Made by a program: the position numbers and the translations under genes. The notes beneath the pieces were generated by a model, which was not told the DNA's origin, made no database searches, and saw nothing but the letters and a program-made list of their open reading frames with translations. From contig CM075760.1 in NCBI GenBank assembly GCA_037974335.1, positions 31,394,902 through 31,458,901 of the forward strand: a DNA stretch of 64,000 nucleotides. The letters run 5' to 3'. Below are positions 44,442 through 55,156 of this stretch, piece by piece; position 1 is the stretch's first letter; the number at the start of each line of letters is the position of its first letter. This DNA is from Prionace glauca. Lineage: Eukaryota; Chordata; Chondrichthyes; Carcharhiniformes; Carcharhinidae.

Positions 44442-44755
44442 GTACCAGCCAAGATTCTGTGTCCCAAGATTGGTCATCAGTCATTCTGAAAATGGGACAG
44501 ACTTTCCGAACTGAATGTAACTATTCGACAACAGCAAGCTGGTATGATCTGTACTGGTACCGGAAGTATCCAGGCGAAGCCCCGGAGATGATTGTGTGGA
44601 GAAGTGCCAGTGGCAGTTCGGGAAAAGCCAAAAATATCGGGAATCGGTTCACCTCTGAACTAAACAAATTCACAAAATTATCAACTTTAACAGTCACTGT
44701 TCTACAGCTGAGTGACACTGCACTGTACATTTGTGGATTCGCAAGATCAGTTTGA
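44442..44755 (+). CDS. TCR alpha/delta-like V gene segment 1, V exon
   Basis: After the acceptor ATTAACTAG at 44441 it reads GTSQDSVSQDWSSVILKMGQTFRTECNYS (first Cys), YDLYWYRKYPGEAPEMIVW (core Trp and the WYRxYPG pattern common in TRAV/TRDV), SELNKFTKLSTLTVTVLQLSDTALYICGFA (second Cys, LSDTAxYxC). No internal stop precedes the end. The final TGA is immediately before the heptamer and would normally be trimmed on joining. It is followed by a consensus 23-RSS. The V-set architecture is complete, so it looks functional. The framework favours TCR alpha/delta over IgH, but chain assignment needs a phylogeny. Confidence 0.88.
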
Positions 44756-44794
44756 CACAGTGATAGAACTCAATGATTCTCTCATACAAAAACT
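44756..44794 (+). other. 23-bp recombination signal sequence of V segment 1
   Basis: Heptamer CACAGTG (44756-44762), a 23-base spacer (44763-44785) and nonamer ACAAAAACT (44786-44794). The heptamer is perfect and the nonamer is close to ACAAAAACC. Confidence 0.95.
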
Positions 44795-46050
44795 GACTGC
44801 GGCCTGTTTTGGCACCCGATGAGTTTCATTGTGGTTAGAAGGAGGTTGCAAACTTCCACTTCCTTTGAACTGAATCACACTAGTACTCTTCTTAGGAAAT
44901 GTCTCATTAACTGCGTTACTAATAAAGCTCTTTGAGACATCTATCGATTTCGCTACGGATTCTGCATTTCCCTCCCAAAATTGGAACAAATTTGTTCCTT
45001 TAGAATATATTAATCGATTTCGATTGGTACTATTCAATCTGTTTCGACTACTCTTCCGAGCAAATCATTTCAAGTACATTAAAAAGAGCCATCTCCAGTC
45101 TCACTCTTTTTTCAATCAGATTACAACAGTGACATCCTAATTAAACGTTTTGTCCCAATTGAAGCATGTGTTTCTCATCTGCACAGTCTACACCCCTTGT
45201 GATTTTCATCAGTTCTGCTGAATTTCCTCTCAATCGTCTTTTGCTCAAATGAAAATAATCTTAGCACATCTAGTCATTGCCTATGTTTGATGTCCAACAT
45301 CTATGATTCCATACCAGTAAATCTACTTCACATAACCCTAACGCCGTCTCTAAATTCTGAGGCAGCAAAGTCGATAATCGAGCTGGATTTTAGCATTTAC
45401 TGCTTCCTTCATCATTGGTTTGTGAGCATTCTGGAAAGGAATTGTAGATATGCATTTTTAATTTTTATCCATTGTACATATAATTTATATATGTTCCATC
45501 CTGAACAAATAGCGATATAGATAGCAAAACATTTCTTAATGACAAGGATAGTTCCATGAGTAAATGACACCTTAGACGGCCGGTCAGGGTACAATGACTC
45601 TATGACTCTGTGATGTCTCTATTAATGGGAAATAGCGTCAGCAAATGACCAACACCATCGAGAAAACAAGTTGAAATTTATGATGCCCACTGTGTTCAGT
45701 TACAGGCTGATCACGCACCCCTTCAGCCAACTAAGAATTAGCCTCACTTAGGCCAATCAAATTGCAGTAACTTCATTGATCACGCCGTGGGTTGTTTTTT
45801 GGAACGAATGCGGTAGCAGAAGCTTTCATTGAGCAAGTTGCACAACAAATGACTCCTGTCCAGAGGGAAGCAGGGTTACAAGGAGAGAAGGAAGTGATCG
45901 AGTGTCTACATGTACCCAAGGCTGAATGGAAAGCAAAAGTGTGCCAGTTAAACTCAGCCTCATCTTTTACAGGTATCTAAAACTTATTAAAGCTTTCCTG
46001 AGTTCCTTCGCCAATCTATCTCCTGTTGCTCAAAGGGTAAAAATCTCAAA
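44795..46050. other. No gene seen
   Basis: Unique A+T-rich sequence downstream of V segment 1. No J-like WGXG/FGXG segment with a 12-RSS was noticed. Confidence 0.45.
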
Positions 46051-47340
46051 TTTTGATTTGATTTAATGTTGTTATACGTATTAACATACAATGAAAAGCA
46101 TTGTTTCTTGCGCTATACAGACAAAACATACCGTTCATAGAGAAGGAAATGAGACAGTGCAGAATGTAGTGTTACAGTCATAGCGAACTTGTAGAGAAAG
46201 ATCAACATATTGCAGGGTGTGTCCATTCAAAAGTCTGACAGCAGCAGAGAAGAAGCTGTTCCTTGGCAGGTTGGTACCTGACCTCAGACTTTTGTATCTT
46301 CTTCCTGAAGGATGAACGTGGAAGGAAGAATGTTCGGGGTGCGTGAGGTCCATAATGATGCTGGCTGTTTTGCCGAGGCAGTGGGAAATGCAGTCAGAGC
46401 CAATGGAGGGGAGGCTGGTTTGCCTGATGGATTGGTCTACATTCAAATCCTTTTGCAGTTCCTTTTGTTTTGTTGGGCAGAGCAGGAGTCATACCAAGTT
46501 GTGATACAACCAGAAAGAATGCTTTCTATGGTGCATCTGTAAAAGTTGGTGAGAGTCGTAGCTGACATGCCAAATTTTCTTATTCTTCTGAGAAAGTCGA
46601 GGCTTCGGTGGGCTTTCTTAACTATAGTGTCGGCATGGGGGTGTGGTGGTGGGGGTGGGGGGGGGGGAGGTGGGGAACTAGCACAGGTTGTTGGTGATCT
46701 GGACACTTAAAAGCTTGAAGATCTCGACACTTCCTACATTCCCATTGATGTTGACAGTGGCATGATCTTTACACTTTCTGAAGTCGATGACAATCTCGTT
46801 CGTTTTGTTGACATTGAGGGAGAGATTATTGTTGCTGCACCAGTTCACCAGATTCTCTATCTCATTCCTGTACTCTGTCTCGTCATTGTCTGAGATCCGT
46901 CCCATTACGGTGGTGTCATCAGCAAACTTAAAAATCATGTTGGAGGGGAATTTGGCCACACAGGTGTACAAAGAGCGGCTGAGGACACTGCCTTGTGGGG
47001 CAGTGGAGTTGCAGATGATTGTGGAGGAGGCGTTGTTGCCGATCGTTACTGTTTATGGTCTGTGAGTTAGGAAGTTCAGGATCCAGCCGCAAAGGGAGAT
47101 CCCGAGGCCCAGGACATGGAGTTTGGAGATGTGTTTGGTGGGAATAATAGTGTTGAAGGCTGTGTTGTAGTCAATGAATAGGAGTCTGAGATAGGTGAAT
47201 GTGTTATCTAGGTGTTCCAGGGTTAAGCACAGGGGCAGGGAATGCTGTCTGCTGTGGACCTGTTGTGGCAGTATGCATTCTGCAGTGGATCCAGGCTGGA
47301 ATTGATTCGTGCCGTGACTAACTTTTCGAAACACTTCATA
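46050..47340 (-). mobile_element. L2/Rex1-type LINE 3' half
   Basis: On the minus strand it reads from about 47334 [41 protein letters not shown], then FADDTTVMGRISDNDETEYRNEIENLVNWCSNNNLSLNVNKTNEIVIDFRK, VKKAHRSLDFLRRIRKFGMSATTLTNFYRCTIESIL. The 3'UTR is at 46050-46440. It contains several frame breaks and a G-rich expansion at 46636-46675. Confidence 0.85.
46636..46675. repeat. G-rich run
   Basis: GGGGGTGTGGTGG followed by an 11-12 base G run on the plus strand, inside the L2/Rex1-type LINE. Confidence 0.9.
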
Positions 47341-47409
47341 AGATGAATGTCAGAGCCACCAGCCAACAGTCCACATGAACACGATTTGAATGTAACTTCA
47401 TTGCTACCT

Positions 47410-47713
47410 GGGCGGCACGGTAGCACAGTGGTTAGCACTACTGCTTCACAACTTCAGGATTTAGGTTCGATTCCCGGCTCGGGTCACTGTCTGTGTGGAG
47501 TTTGTACATTCTCCTCGTGTCTGCGTGGGTTTCCTCCCACAGTCCTTAGAGCTGTGGGTTAGGTTGATTGGCCATGCTAAGAAATTTCCCCTTAGTCGAG
47601 GGATTAGTGGGTATAGTATATGGGGGTAGGGCCTGGGTTGGATGGTGTTCGGTGCAGACTCGCTGGGCCGAAGGGCCTCTTTCTGCACTGTAGGGGTCTA
47701 TGGAACTTCTATG
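47410..47713 (+). mobile_element. V-SINE (HE1-like), full length
   Basis: Head GGGCGGCACGGTAGCACAGT, B box GGTTCGATTCCCGG, central domain, CGCTGGGCCGAAGGGCCTCT and a TCTATGG tail. A small deletion in the central domain removes the CCGGGTGCTCCGG part. Confidence 0.9.
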
Positions 47714-47769
47714 GCGATGCTCAATATTATGTGATGAAATTGTGAGTGATATGTATTTGCTGCAATTAC

Positions 47770-48014
47770 AGGGGTGGCATTGTGGCATTGTTGCCTCACA
47801 GCGCCAGTGACATGGGTTTGATTCCTGGCTTGGATCATTGTCCGTGTGGAGTTTGCACATTCTCCCCGTGCCTGTGTGGGTTTCCGCCGGGTGCTCCAAA
47901 TTCCTCCCACAGATTGAAAGACGTGCTGGTTGGATGCATTGTCATGAACAGGCGACGAGGAGAATTTCACAGTAACTTCATTGCAGTGTTAATGTAAGCC
48001 TACTTGTGACTAAT
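47770..48014 (+). mobile_element. V-SINE, second subfamily
   Basis: GGGGTGGCATTGTGGCATTG head, central domain CCGTGCCTGTGTGGGTTTCC, and the tail TAACTTCATTGCAGTGTTAA to CTTGTGACTAATA with a T-run. It is the same tail type as 12848 and 27102. Confidence 0.85.
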
Positions 48015-48765
48015 ATTTTTTTTCAAAAAAGAGTTGTTTTTATATGGTTTGTAGGCTGTGAGAAGAAATACGGTCTGGACAGTTGTTAACCAAGGCAGTA
48101 ATCGAAACAAGGGGATTGTTTCATAAATGAATACGTGAAACATAAATTACAATAGGAAAATAGACCACAGAGTAAAGTTCAGTACAGTATTTACATCGAA
48201 CAACGCAATATTTACTGACAAGATAGTTTTGTGTAATTTGTTGAATTGCTTGTAAAAAGAATTCCAGAGCAATTCTGTTCTGAATGGAACTGAACATTAC
48301 AGGTAGAAATTTTGAACTCTCCCACAAGGTGGCAGCAAGGCTCAGAACCAACTGCTTTTTAGCGGTATGTTTGGTTAATATTTCCACACCTCTGTAACAG
48401 TGAGGAACAATTAACACGTTTCATTTAATTATCAACATTTTCACCTGGCGTAAGCCTGTTTCCATTGCAGACTGATATTTTAAACAGTGTTACTTTCCGA
48501 TAACCCTATTTCACTGCATCGACAGAGCTAATTTCAGGAAACTAACGGGAGTTTGTGTTGTGACTGGTGGGCAGCCAGTTTTGCAGCCACGACGTGAATG
48601 CAATAATCAGGCAGAAAGAATGTTCGGTTTGTGCCGTTTCTGATGGCATTTCTGCTAATTGTTCTCTGGGTCTTTGTGCACAGAAACGTATTCCAGTGTC
48701 AGTGTGTAACTGGCTGCTGTAAACAGTCCTCAGCAGACAGCAGCTGTGACCCAGAAACCCGCGGC
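48015..48765. other. No gene seen
   Basis: This is the region beyond the RSS of the minus-strand V segment. No J or D segment was noticed. Confidence 0.45.
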
Positions 48766-48804
48766 AGTTTTTACACGAGAATTTCACTCGTTCTCATCAC
48801 TGTG
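48766..48804 (-). other. 23-bp recombination signal sequence of V segment 2
   Basis: On the minus strand: heptamer CACAGTG (48804-48798), a 23-base spacer (48797-48775) and nonamer GTAAAAACT (48774-48766). Confidence 0.95.
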
Positions 48805-49086
48805 AGACTCTGCGCACAGTAATAGACCGCGGTGTCAGACAACCGCAGCTCCGAGATTGTCAGTCGGTACAACCTGTCTGACTGCTGGACTCTATCTGAA
48901 AACCGGGTCCGAGCGAAATCGGCCTTGAATTCATAACTGTCGCTTGGGTCCCGGCGGACGGCAAACTCAGGCTGTCTGCCTGGGTACTGACGGTACCAGA
49001 ATAAATAATCAGCGTCGGCGGTAAAGGAGCAGCTTGAAGTGACATATTTTCCCTCTGGCGGTGTGAGTGAGGATTCCCGCTGAGAT
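48805..49086 (-). CDS. TCR alpha/delta-like V gene segment 2, V exon
   Basis: The minus-strand frame reads SQRESSLTPPEGKYVTSSCSFTADADYLFWYRQYPGRQPEFAVRRDPSDSYEF, then RFSDRVQQSDRLYRLTISELRLSDTAVYYCAQS directly before the RSS, with both cysteines and the core Trp. A TTCCAG acceptor candidate lies at 49087, but it leaves one base before the first codon instead of the usual two, and no hydrophobic leader was found in the 150 bases upstream. So the leader junction is altered, the leader is farther away beyond the repeat-rich stretch, or the segment is a pseudogene with an intact V body. Confidence 0.78.
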
Positions 49087-49470
49087 CTGGAATACACATT
49101 TTAAAAAGTGAAATGATCAACTGAAGTGAAATGTGACTATTAGTGGTTATCCCAATTAGTGGATCTCCCAATTCGACACTTACTGCGTTCAGGACTAATC
49201 ATTGAGTTTAACAACTTCAGATCATCTCCTCTCCTCCATCTTCATCCCAATTTCATTTATTTTGTTTTATTTCATTCTATCTTATTTATTTACTTTTTGT
49301 CGTTTTATGTCTTCTATATATATATTAACTTTCATTTTTGCATTATTTAAAATCTCATTTTCCAACTTGTCGTCCCTCCCCCTCCACCCCGCTCGGTCCA
49401 TCTCCTACATTTCCTTTGCCCTGCCATTTCCACATTCTGATCTCTTAATTGGCAGCCAGCAACACCCTTC
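49087..49470. other. A+T-rich sequence upstream of V segment 2
   Basis: TTTATT-rich stretch at 49230-49350. No leader peptide recognised on the minus strand. Confidence 0.45.
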
Positions 49471-49705
49471 TTAGCCATGATCACTACCATTTACATTCCC
49501 TTTGTTTTTGTATTTATATGTGATAAGTTTGCCACCCACCCAACACCCATATCCCTCACCATTACAGTATAAATCTCTTCCAAATGTCTTGGTCTTCAGC
49601 TCTGACGAAGAGTCATCCAGACTTTGAACATTACTTCCATCCTCTCTTCACGGGTTTTTTCAGATCTGTTGAGATTTTCGAGCATTCTTGTTTCAGATTC
49701 CAGCA
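49470..49705 (+). repeat. Elasmobranch interspersed repeat (TCTGACGAAGAGTCAT to CCAGCATCCGCAG)
   Basis: It contains AGCTCTGACGAAGAGTCATC, GTTGAGATTTTCGAGCATTC and CAGATTCCAGCATCCGCAGT in the order familiar from shark sequences. Fragments of the same family lie at 30655, 35205 and, reversed, 51930-51990. The class is not determined. Confidence 0.5.
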
Positions 49706-50111
49706 TCCGCAGTACACTTGTTTATACCGAGAAGCATTTGTCAGACAGACTTGTCCCTGGTACATAAAAAGAAAATGCTGAAGTAGAAATAAAACGCCAA
49801 TTTAGCATGGACAGATTAGATTAAAATTCTTGCAGGCAGTTTCCCTGGAGATCTGCTGGTTGGGGTTCGGCACTTTCACAGCAGTGATACAATTCCAGGT
49901 CAGGGAATGAAGGTATATTGTTTTCCTGTAGCAAACAAGTTAAGTGGAGTTGGAATTATTTTCTGATCGAAAACATGAGTGATATTGGTGCCAGTTTCAA
50001 CAGCAGAAAGAAAGATCTGTCCCACTCCACAATCCCGACAATTACCCACAGCAATTTATATTTGCACTGTCCTTTTTGGCTCCTCCAGTCAAAATGAAGA
50101 ATGATATATTC

Positions 50112-50420
50112 TCATAGAATCTCGACAGTATAAAAGAAGGCCGTTTGGCCCGTCGAATCCACGCCAACAGTATTCCCACCCACGTCCGATTCCCGTAAAC
50201 CAATAGATTTACCCCGCTAATCCCGCCAGCACTAGGGTCAATTCAGCATGGCTAAACTTAACCCACAGGTCTTTCGAAAAGAAACCGGAGCACCCGAAAG
50301 AAACCCACGCAGACACGGTGAGAACGTGCAAGCTTCACACAGACAGTGACGAGAGAAATTTAACCTGTGTCCCTGGCGCTGTGAGGCATCAGTGTTAATC
50401 ACTGTGCCGCCCTTTCTACT
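50112..50420 (-). mobile_element. V-SINE, minus strand
   Basis: The reverse complement shows GGCGGCACAGTGATTAACAC, central domain pieces and a GGCCGTTTGGCCCGTCGAAT-type tail on the plus strand. It is carried inside the direct duplication. Confidence 0.8.
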
Positions 50421-51008
50421 GCGTTCAATGTTACTGCAGCTCACTGAATTCAAAGTGCAGTGTTGGTATCAGCCTATGATAATCCATCTTGTGGAAATTC
50501 TGCTGATCAACATTATCTGATCACAGTTAATGGACCATGGGTTCCAGCCCCACAGTGGGCGCCATTGTTTTTGAACTTTGCTGCTTTTCTGGGTGAACTC
50601 TCACTGTCCATTCTCGGGCAGCGTCACCGCTCAAACTGAATCTTTCTCCATCCCGCGCTGTTAATCTCGCAGCTACTGTTTCTGAATGAAAACTGGCCCC
50701 ACTTCACTGGCGTTGGGAGAGTGCACTGCTTAATTCAATTAAACTTTTTCTTGTCATTGAGCCCGAGATTTGGACCCAGATCAGAGAGATATTTGTGTCA
50801 GTAGAAACAATAAAATTTACCCCATTAATAGCCAGATTTTAACCCGCATCGGCATTTTGTATCATCAGCTCTTTGCAGCCGATCGCTCTCTTTTGTTTTG
50901 TTCTTCACATGACATTTCCAATTCAGACGCGAAAGAGAAAATTTCCCTGGTACTGATTCCGACAGAACTGGAAGTAACGCAGGATTGTTGTACCGCAATA
51001 AATCTACA

Positions 51009-51080
51009 TTCCCTGACCGGGAATCGAACCCGGGCCACGGCGGTGAAAACGCCGAATCCTAACCACTAGACCACCAGGGA
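51009..51080 (-). tRNA. tRNA-Glu (TTC)
   Basis: A 72-base cloverleaf. The acceptor TCCCTGG pairs with TCAGGGA (with one wobble), discriminator A; A box TGGTCTAGTGGTTAGGATTC; anticodon loop TTTTCAC with TTC; T arm CCCGGGTTCGATTCCCGG. It is intact and close to the vertebrate consensus. Confidence 0.95.
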
Positions 51081-51190
51081 AGTTAACCCACCCTTTTTAA
51101 AATAATAATTTATCCACGAATCACCTGCTTTTTATTTTATTTCGGATTTTTTTATTCACCAAATGCAAATTTACCCTTCAAATTGTCATG

Positions 51191-51697
51191 TTTATACCAC
51201 ACACAAGTGATTGCTTCAGCCAATGAAAGCAGTGAAGCCTCTTAGCTGGAACATGAAATTGACAGTGAGGTGAAATAGTCCCGCAAGCTACTCAGGTGAC
51301 ACCTTCAATTTCCAAAACACATCAAACTTATCACTGTGGCTTCTGTGGAACTTACAAGGTAACACAAGGCAGACGTTCAACACGGAGGGCAAGTGGCACA
51401 AGTCATTTACCAAACTATATCATGTCGCTTCTCTTCCTGATTTTGTTGCTGCCTCTCTTCCAGCTCCTTCTGGCCGTTCAGCTCCCCGGGTGAATTCGCT
51501 GCTTGATACAGACACAGACAGTTGGTGAACACGAACTTTACCTGGAAAGCAGGGAAATCCAATGTATGACACACGGCATTGAGAGGAGATGGAGTTTAGA
51601 GATGACAGTACAAAGAGACAGAGATATCTCATCTTCCTGATCGAGTTACTGATGGCAGGAATGTACACTGTGCGAATTTTCCACTGTCACACTCTCA
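51191..51697. other. No gene seen
   Basis: Unique sequence after the direct duplication. Confidence 0.5.
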
Positions 51698-51815
51698 AAG
51701 AACAAAGAACAAAGAACAACCCAGCACGGGAAACAGGCCCTTCGGCCCAACGAGCCGGCGCCGCCGCATCCTCCTACACCTATTCTACCCTGAGTGTCTA
51801 CGAGTCTCCTTCCAG
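51698..51815 (-). mobile_element. Family A LINE tail fragment
   Basis: AAAGAACAAAGAACAAAGAA followed by CAGCACGGGAAACAGGCCCT and CGGCGCCGCCGCATC, the reverse complement of the family A/A' 3' terminus. Only about 115 bases are present. Confidence 0.85.
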
Positions 51816-53307
51816 CCGAGAGCACGAAGTTTAGTTTTGAAGTGTTTGAAGCCTTGCTACAGTAATTCAGGGTTTTGTTGAGACCACATTTGGAATAGTG
51901 TGTGCAGTTCGGATCCCCGCATTTTAGACAGAATAAAATCTGACAACGCTGGAATCTGAATCAAAAGCAGAAAACGCTGGAAAATCTCAACAGTTTAACG
52001 AGAAAGAATAGACTAAAATAACACAACATTCAATATGAACAAGTGAGCAGCAACAGAGAAATTGTTTTAGGTACGTTATAACTTTCATTTCTACTGCTAA
52101 GTAATTTCGCAAATCAATTTATTATGCCCTCACTCACATTTTGTATTTTCATAATCTTTTCCTGTCTATCTGAATTAATGAGCAACACATTCTCATTCTC
52201 TAATCTGTGTGTCCCATTTATCACAGCCGGTGCATGGTGTCTATATGATTAGAACGTACTGAGGATCGGAGTGAGATAGTTCACCATGATCCTTCCTCAG
52301 TCTGCAACTCTGCAGTGAGAGAAATCCTGTGTCAGAGATAGAAATACAGATGCCCGTCCCACTGCACTGCTCATCCAACCAATGAGAGGAATGGAGTAGC
52401 GGCAGCAATCTATCCAATCACATAATCGGGTCAGGGTGAAAGTCGCAGACGGAAGTTGTGGGAGGGGATACGGCGATTCAATATTGAACAAAGTGTGCGG
52501 TGGAGTGGAAATAGCGACGGTTGAATCTACAAAGGTGTCTAACCATCCCGCACCTGTTCGTTGTTCAGGTGTCTAACAATAAATAGAGCGGCTGGGACAC
52601 GAAGCAATAAGAATCATCGAACCTTGGAGCGCTGAATGAGGCCATTCATCCTATCTGTGCCTCTTTGAAAGAGTTCGCCAAGTCATCTTTCATCCCCTTA
52701 TTTTTCGCACAGACAGGATTCTTTGAACAACTGACAGTGCAGAAGGGAATAAGATTATCCTATGTTTTTCCTTTTCTTAAACTAGCATACTTGGATTATC
52801 GAATGAGATATTGATTAAAACAGTTCTGCGTGATCTATTGCATCATTTTTAAAAAATCTGAGCAGTGCAATTAAGAAACTCGTTTCATTATTTGATAAAA
52901 GAAAGCAATTTCAGTTTCATAAGTCATCTGATCATTGAATGCCGTAATCCATTGAATGCCGTAACTGGAACTATTCCAGTTTACTTTCTCCAATATCTGG
53001 ATAGTCTCACTAAATGGTGATATTATGATTCCTAAATAGTGATAAACATTGCCTGAACATCAACGTTCAGTCAATGTTTATCACAATATACTTCAGTCTC
53101 ACCAATTTCAATTTATACCTCTCTGAAAAAGATACTTGATACTCGTGTTTTGGTATGTAAATTAACAAACCCGAAAACCTCTCAGGATCCCCATTCTAAA
53201 AAAGAATTGAGCAGAATCCGCCAGGAGAGGGCTCCAAATCCAAGCCTGCTAATTGGAAAATTTCCTGGGTCCAACCGCTAAGCTAATAGGAACGGTTTCC
53301 TGAGTGA
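51816..53307. other. No gene seen; small repeat scraps and a CCAAT-bearing stretch
   Basis: Positions 51855-51925 hold a scrap of LINE RT (GAGACCACATTTGGAATAGT, GTGTGCAGTTCGGATC), and 51930-51990 a reversed piece of the CAGCATCCGCAG repeat. At 52375-52500 there are two CCAAT motifs (CCAACCAATGAGAGG, ATCCAATCACATAATC) in a less A+T-rich stretch that looks promoter-like, but no downstream gene can be identified. Confidence 0.4.
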
Positions 53308-53422
53308 GGTCATAAGAACATAAATAGGAGCAGGAATAGGCTATCTAGCCCTTCTAGCCTGCCCCGCCATTCAATAAGATCATGGCAGATCTGAAGTGGA
53401 TCAATTCCAGTTACCCGTCTGC
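53308..53422 (-). mobile_element. Family B LINE tail fragment
   Basis: CATAAGAACATAAATAGGAG, CCGCCATTCAATAAGATCAT and AAGTGGATCAATTCC: the reverse complement of a family B 3' end, about 115 bases. It abuts the outer edge of the inverted repeat at 53423. Confidence 0.85.
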
Positions 53423-53640
53423 ACCTCCATCACCTTTCATTAACATTGGGAATGTTTAGAAATAGAGGAAGTTTTTTAAAAAGCGAAATCCAACAAGGAG
53501 GAAATAGAACAACACCTGGCAGGGTGGAAATTGCGGTGGGTATTTAGTCTGTTGCAGTTTGTCAATTGATGTTTGAAAACAGTGCGAGACAAAATGCAGG
53601 ACTGTTTAGCAGAGAGCACAGAAAACCAGCAACGGAATCC

Positions 53641-53704
53641 TGCCGAAACCCGGGATCGAACCAGGATCTTCAGTCTAACGCTCTCCTGACTGAGCTACTT
53701 CGGC
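53641..53704 (-). pseudogene. tRNA-Phe (GAA) relic
   Basis: GCCGAAGTAGCTCAGTCAGG, GAGCGTTAGACTGAAGATC and CTGGTTCGATCCCGGGTTTCGGCA are present, so the acceptor, D and T arms are well kept. About nine bases covering the 3' side of the anticodon stem and the variable loop are missing, leaving 64 bases. Confidence 0.85.
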
Positions 53705-54171
53705 CGGCTGGCTGGCAGACTAGAAGCTTCCGTCTCCCAAATATCTAAGAGAAAAATGATTTCTGCCTATTCGTTAATGCATCATTTTCAGGTGTTCATT
53801 TGATTTGCTTTAAACGTGATGAATACTTTTTTTTTTCAAAACTTTAATGCAGTGGGAAACATCATTATTCATTTTGACAGGAGGAAACAGCAGAGACAAT
53901 GTAATATCAATTACTGTGGGAAAATGATGGGCTTCTGGAGCCAATCTAGTTGTTTCTCCAGATCTGCTTGCCCTGAGGTCATCACCCTGTTTCTGTAGTA
54001 CCGTGGTTATCACAAGACCCAGATTAATTCTGTAAGTATCTGGGTAGAAATGGGAATGATGGGATGTGTACACGATCCGATTTCAGTTTCAGTTAGAAAA
54101 ATCAAGCCCATCACCTTAATTCTTGGGCAGGCAATACAGCCTCACTGTTTGTAATCCTGTTATTTATATCA

Positions 54172-54300
54172 TGATGTGGAGACGCCAGTGTTGGATTGAA
54201 GTGGGTACAGAACGCATTCTCACAACACCACGTTAAAGTAAAACAGAATTATTTTGAATTACGAGCTTTTGGAGCGCTGCTCCTTCATCAGTTTAACTCG
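54172..54300. repeat. Penelope-like element tail
   Basis: ATGATGTGGAGACGCCAGTG, TCTCACAACACCACGTTAAA and GAGCGCTGCTCCTTCATCAG. The last part is also present in the right arm (about 61335-61365), so the insertion predates the inverted duplication and was partly deleted there. Confidence 0.65.
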
Positions 54301-54475
54301 GCAGTCAGAAATTCACTGTGTGTGAGTGCTCTCGAAAGGGGCCACTTGCACACGCTGCTTTACTCCAGCAAATTGTTCAGTTGGCAATGTTTGTGTTCGT
54401 TGTTCTTGACGAAAACGACACAGGACACATTCCTGCATTCAATCTGAGCTGTGAGACCAAAACTCAAATCCATTT

Positions 54476-54557
54476 TGGCAGCGGTGGGATTCGAACCCAC
54501 GCCTCCGAAGAGACTGGAGCCTTAATCCAGCGCCTTAGACCGCTCGGCCACGCTACC
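54476..54557 (-). tRNA. tRNA-Leu (AAG), left copy
   Basis: An 82-base class II tRNA. The acceptor GGTAGCG pairs with CGCTGCC, discriminator A; A box TGGCCGAGCGGTCTAAGGCG; anticodon stem/loop CTGGA-TTAAGGC-TCCAG with AAG; a long variable arm (TCTCTTCGGAG); and T arm GTGGGTTCGAATCCCAC. It is identical by eye to the copy at 61070 and close to the vertebrate consensus. Confidence 0.96.
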
Positions 54558-55156
54558 ACGTGAAACCCTGTCACAATAATGTTATTTGATGATAACGTTA
54601 CTGAAATTCATTAAAAGCAATGAAACTTGGAACGGCCATCAGGAGGATTGAGCCTGCTCCTTCACTGATTCAGGTAAGTCTGAACTGAGGAACAAACAGA
54701 AATCATCTAACCTCAGAAACACAATGAGCTGCACACAGTAACATGCAGTGAAGGATCGACATCATTTAAACTGTCCTTAAGCTCGTCTCTTCCCAATTTC
54801 CTGCCAGAAATGACAAGAGAACCTCCAGTTGAATTTGCTCAGTGTCTGCACTCCAGGACTCGAGGCAAAATTATGTTTTATATGTTCATCCAAGCAATAT
54901 CTCACATTTGTTTTCAGAGTTTGGATGAGAGCAATACATCTTCAATTTCAGACGTGAAATCTAAACAGCAGCGAAAAATACAAACTCTAATCACCAGCTT
55001 ACCCAACAGCATGTTTTAGAATTTACTTTATCCGCGCTGTATTTGTTACTTTAGTTTTCATACCAGGCCACTTTTACAGAAATAGCTTTCTCCTGCAAAA
55101 TGACAGATTCTTATTCAACCATGGTGTGTTCAGCCAATGACAACATTCCATGAATA

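Larger units (their letters stand above)
50050..51190. repeat. Direct duplication, copy 1
   Basis: Collinear with 61845-62935: a minus-strand V-SINE, then shared unique sequence (for example AGAGATATTTGTGTC, GTAGAAACAATAAA), a tRNA-Glu and a shared 3' flank CACCTGCTTTTTATT. The SINE is present in both copies, so the duplication happened after the SINE inserted. Confidence 0.85.
53423..55156. repeat. Large inverted duplication, left arm
   Basis: Reverse-complement match to 60474-61706. It includes, outward to inward, the flank CATCACCTTTCATTAACATT, a tRNA-Phe relic, a Penelope-like tail remnant, tRNA-Leu and the inner flank CCAATGACAACATTCCATGAA. The left arm is longer because of extra sequence between about 53760 and 54280. 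By eye the arms are roughly 85-90% identical. Confidence 0.88.

Noticed and set aside
44795-46050. J segment downstream of V segment 1
   Set aside because: No 12-RSS followed by an FGXG or WGXG coding motif was found.
46443-46706. Proline/histidine-rich open frame with PPPPPPPP
   Set aside because: It is the complement of a G run inside an L2/Rex1-type LINE.
52250-52560. CCAAT-box promoter for a histone or other gene
   Set aside because: Two CCAAT motifs but no coding exon or histone-type stem-loop nearby.
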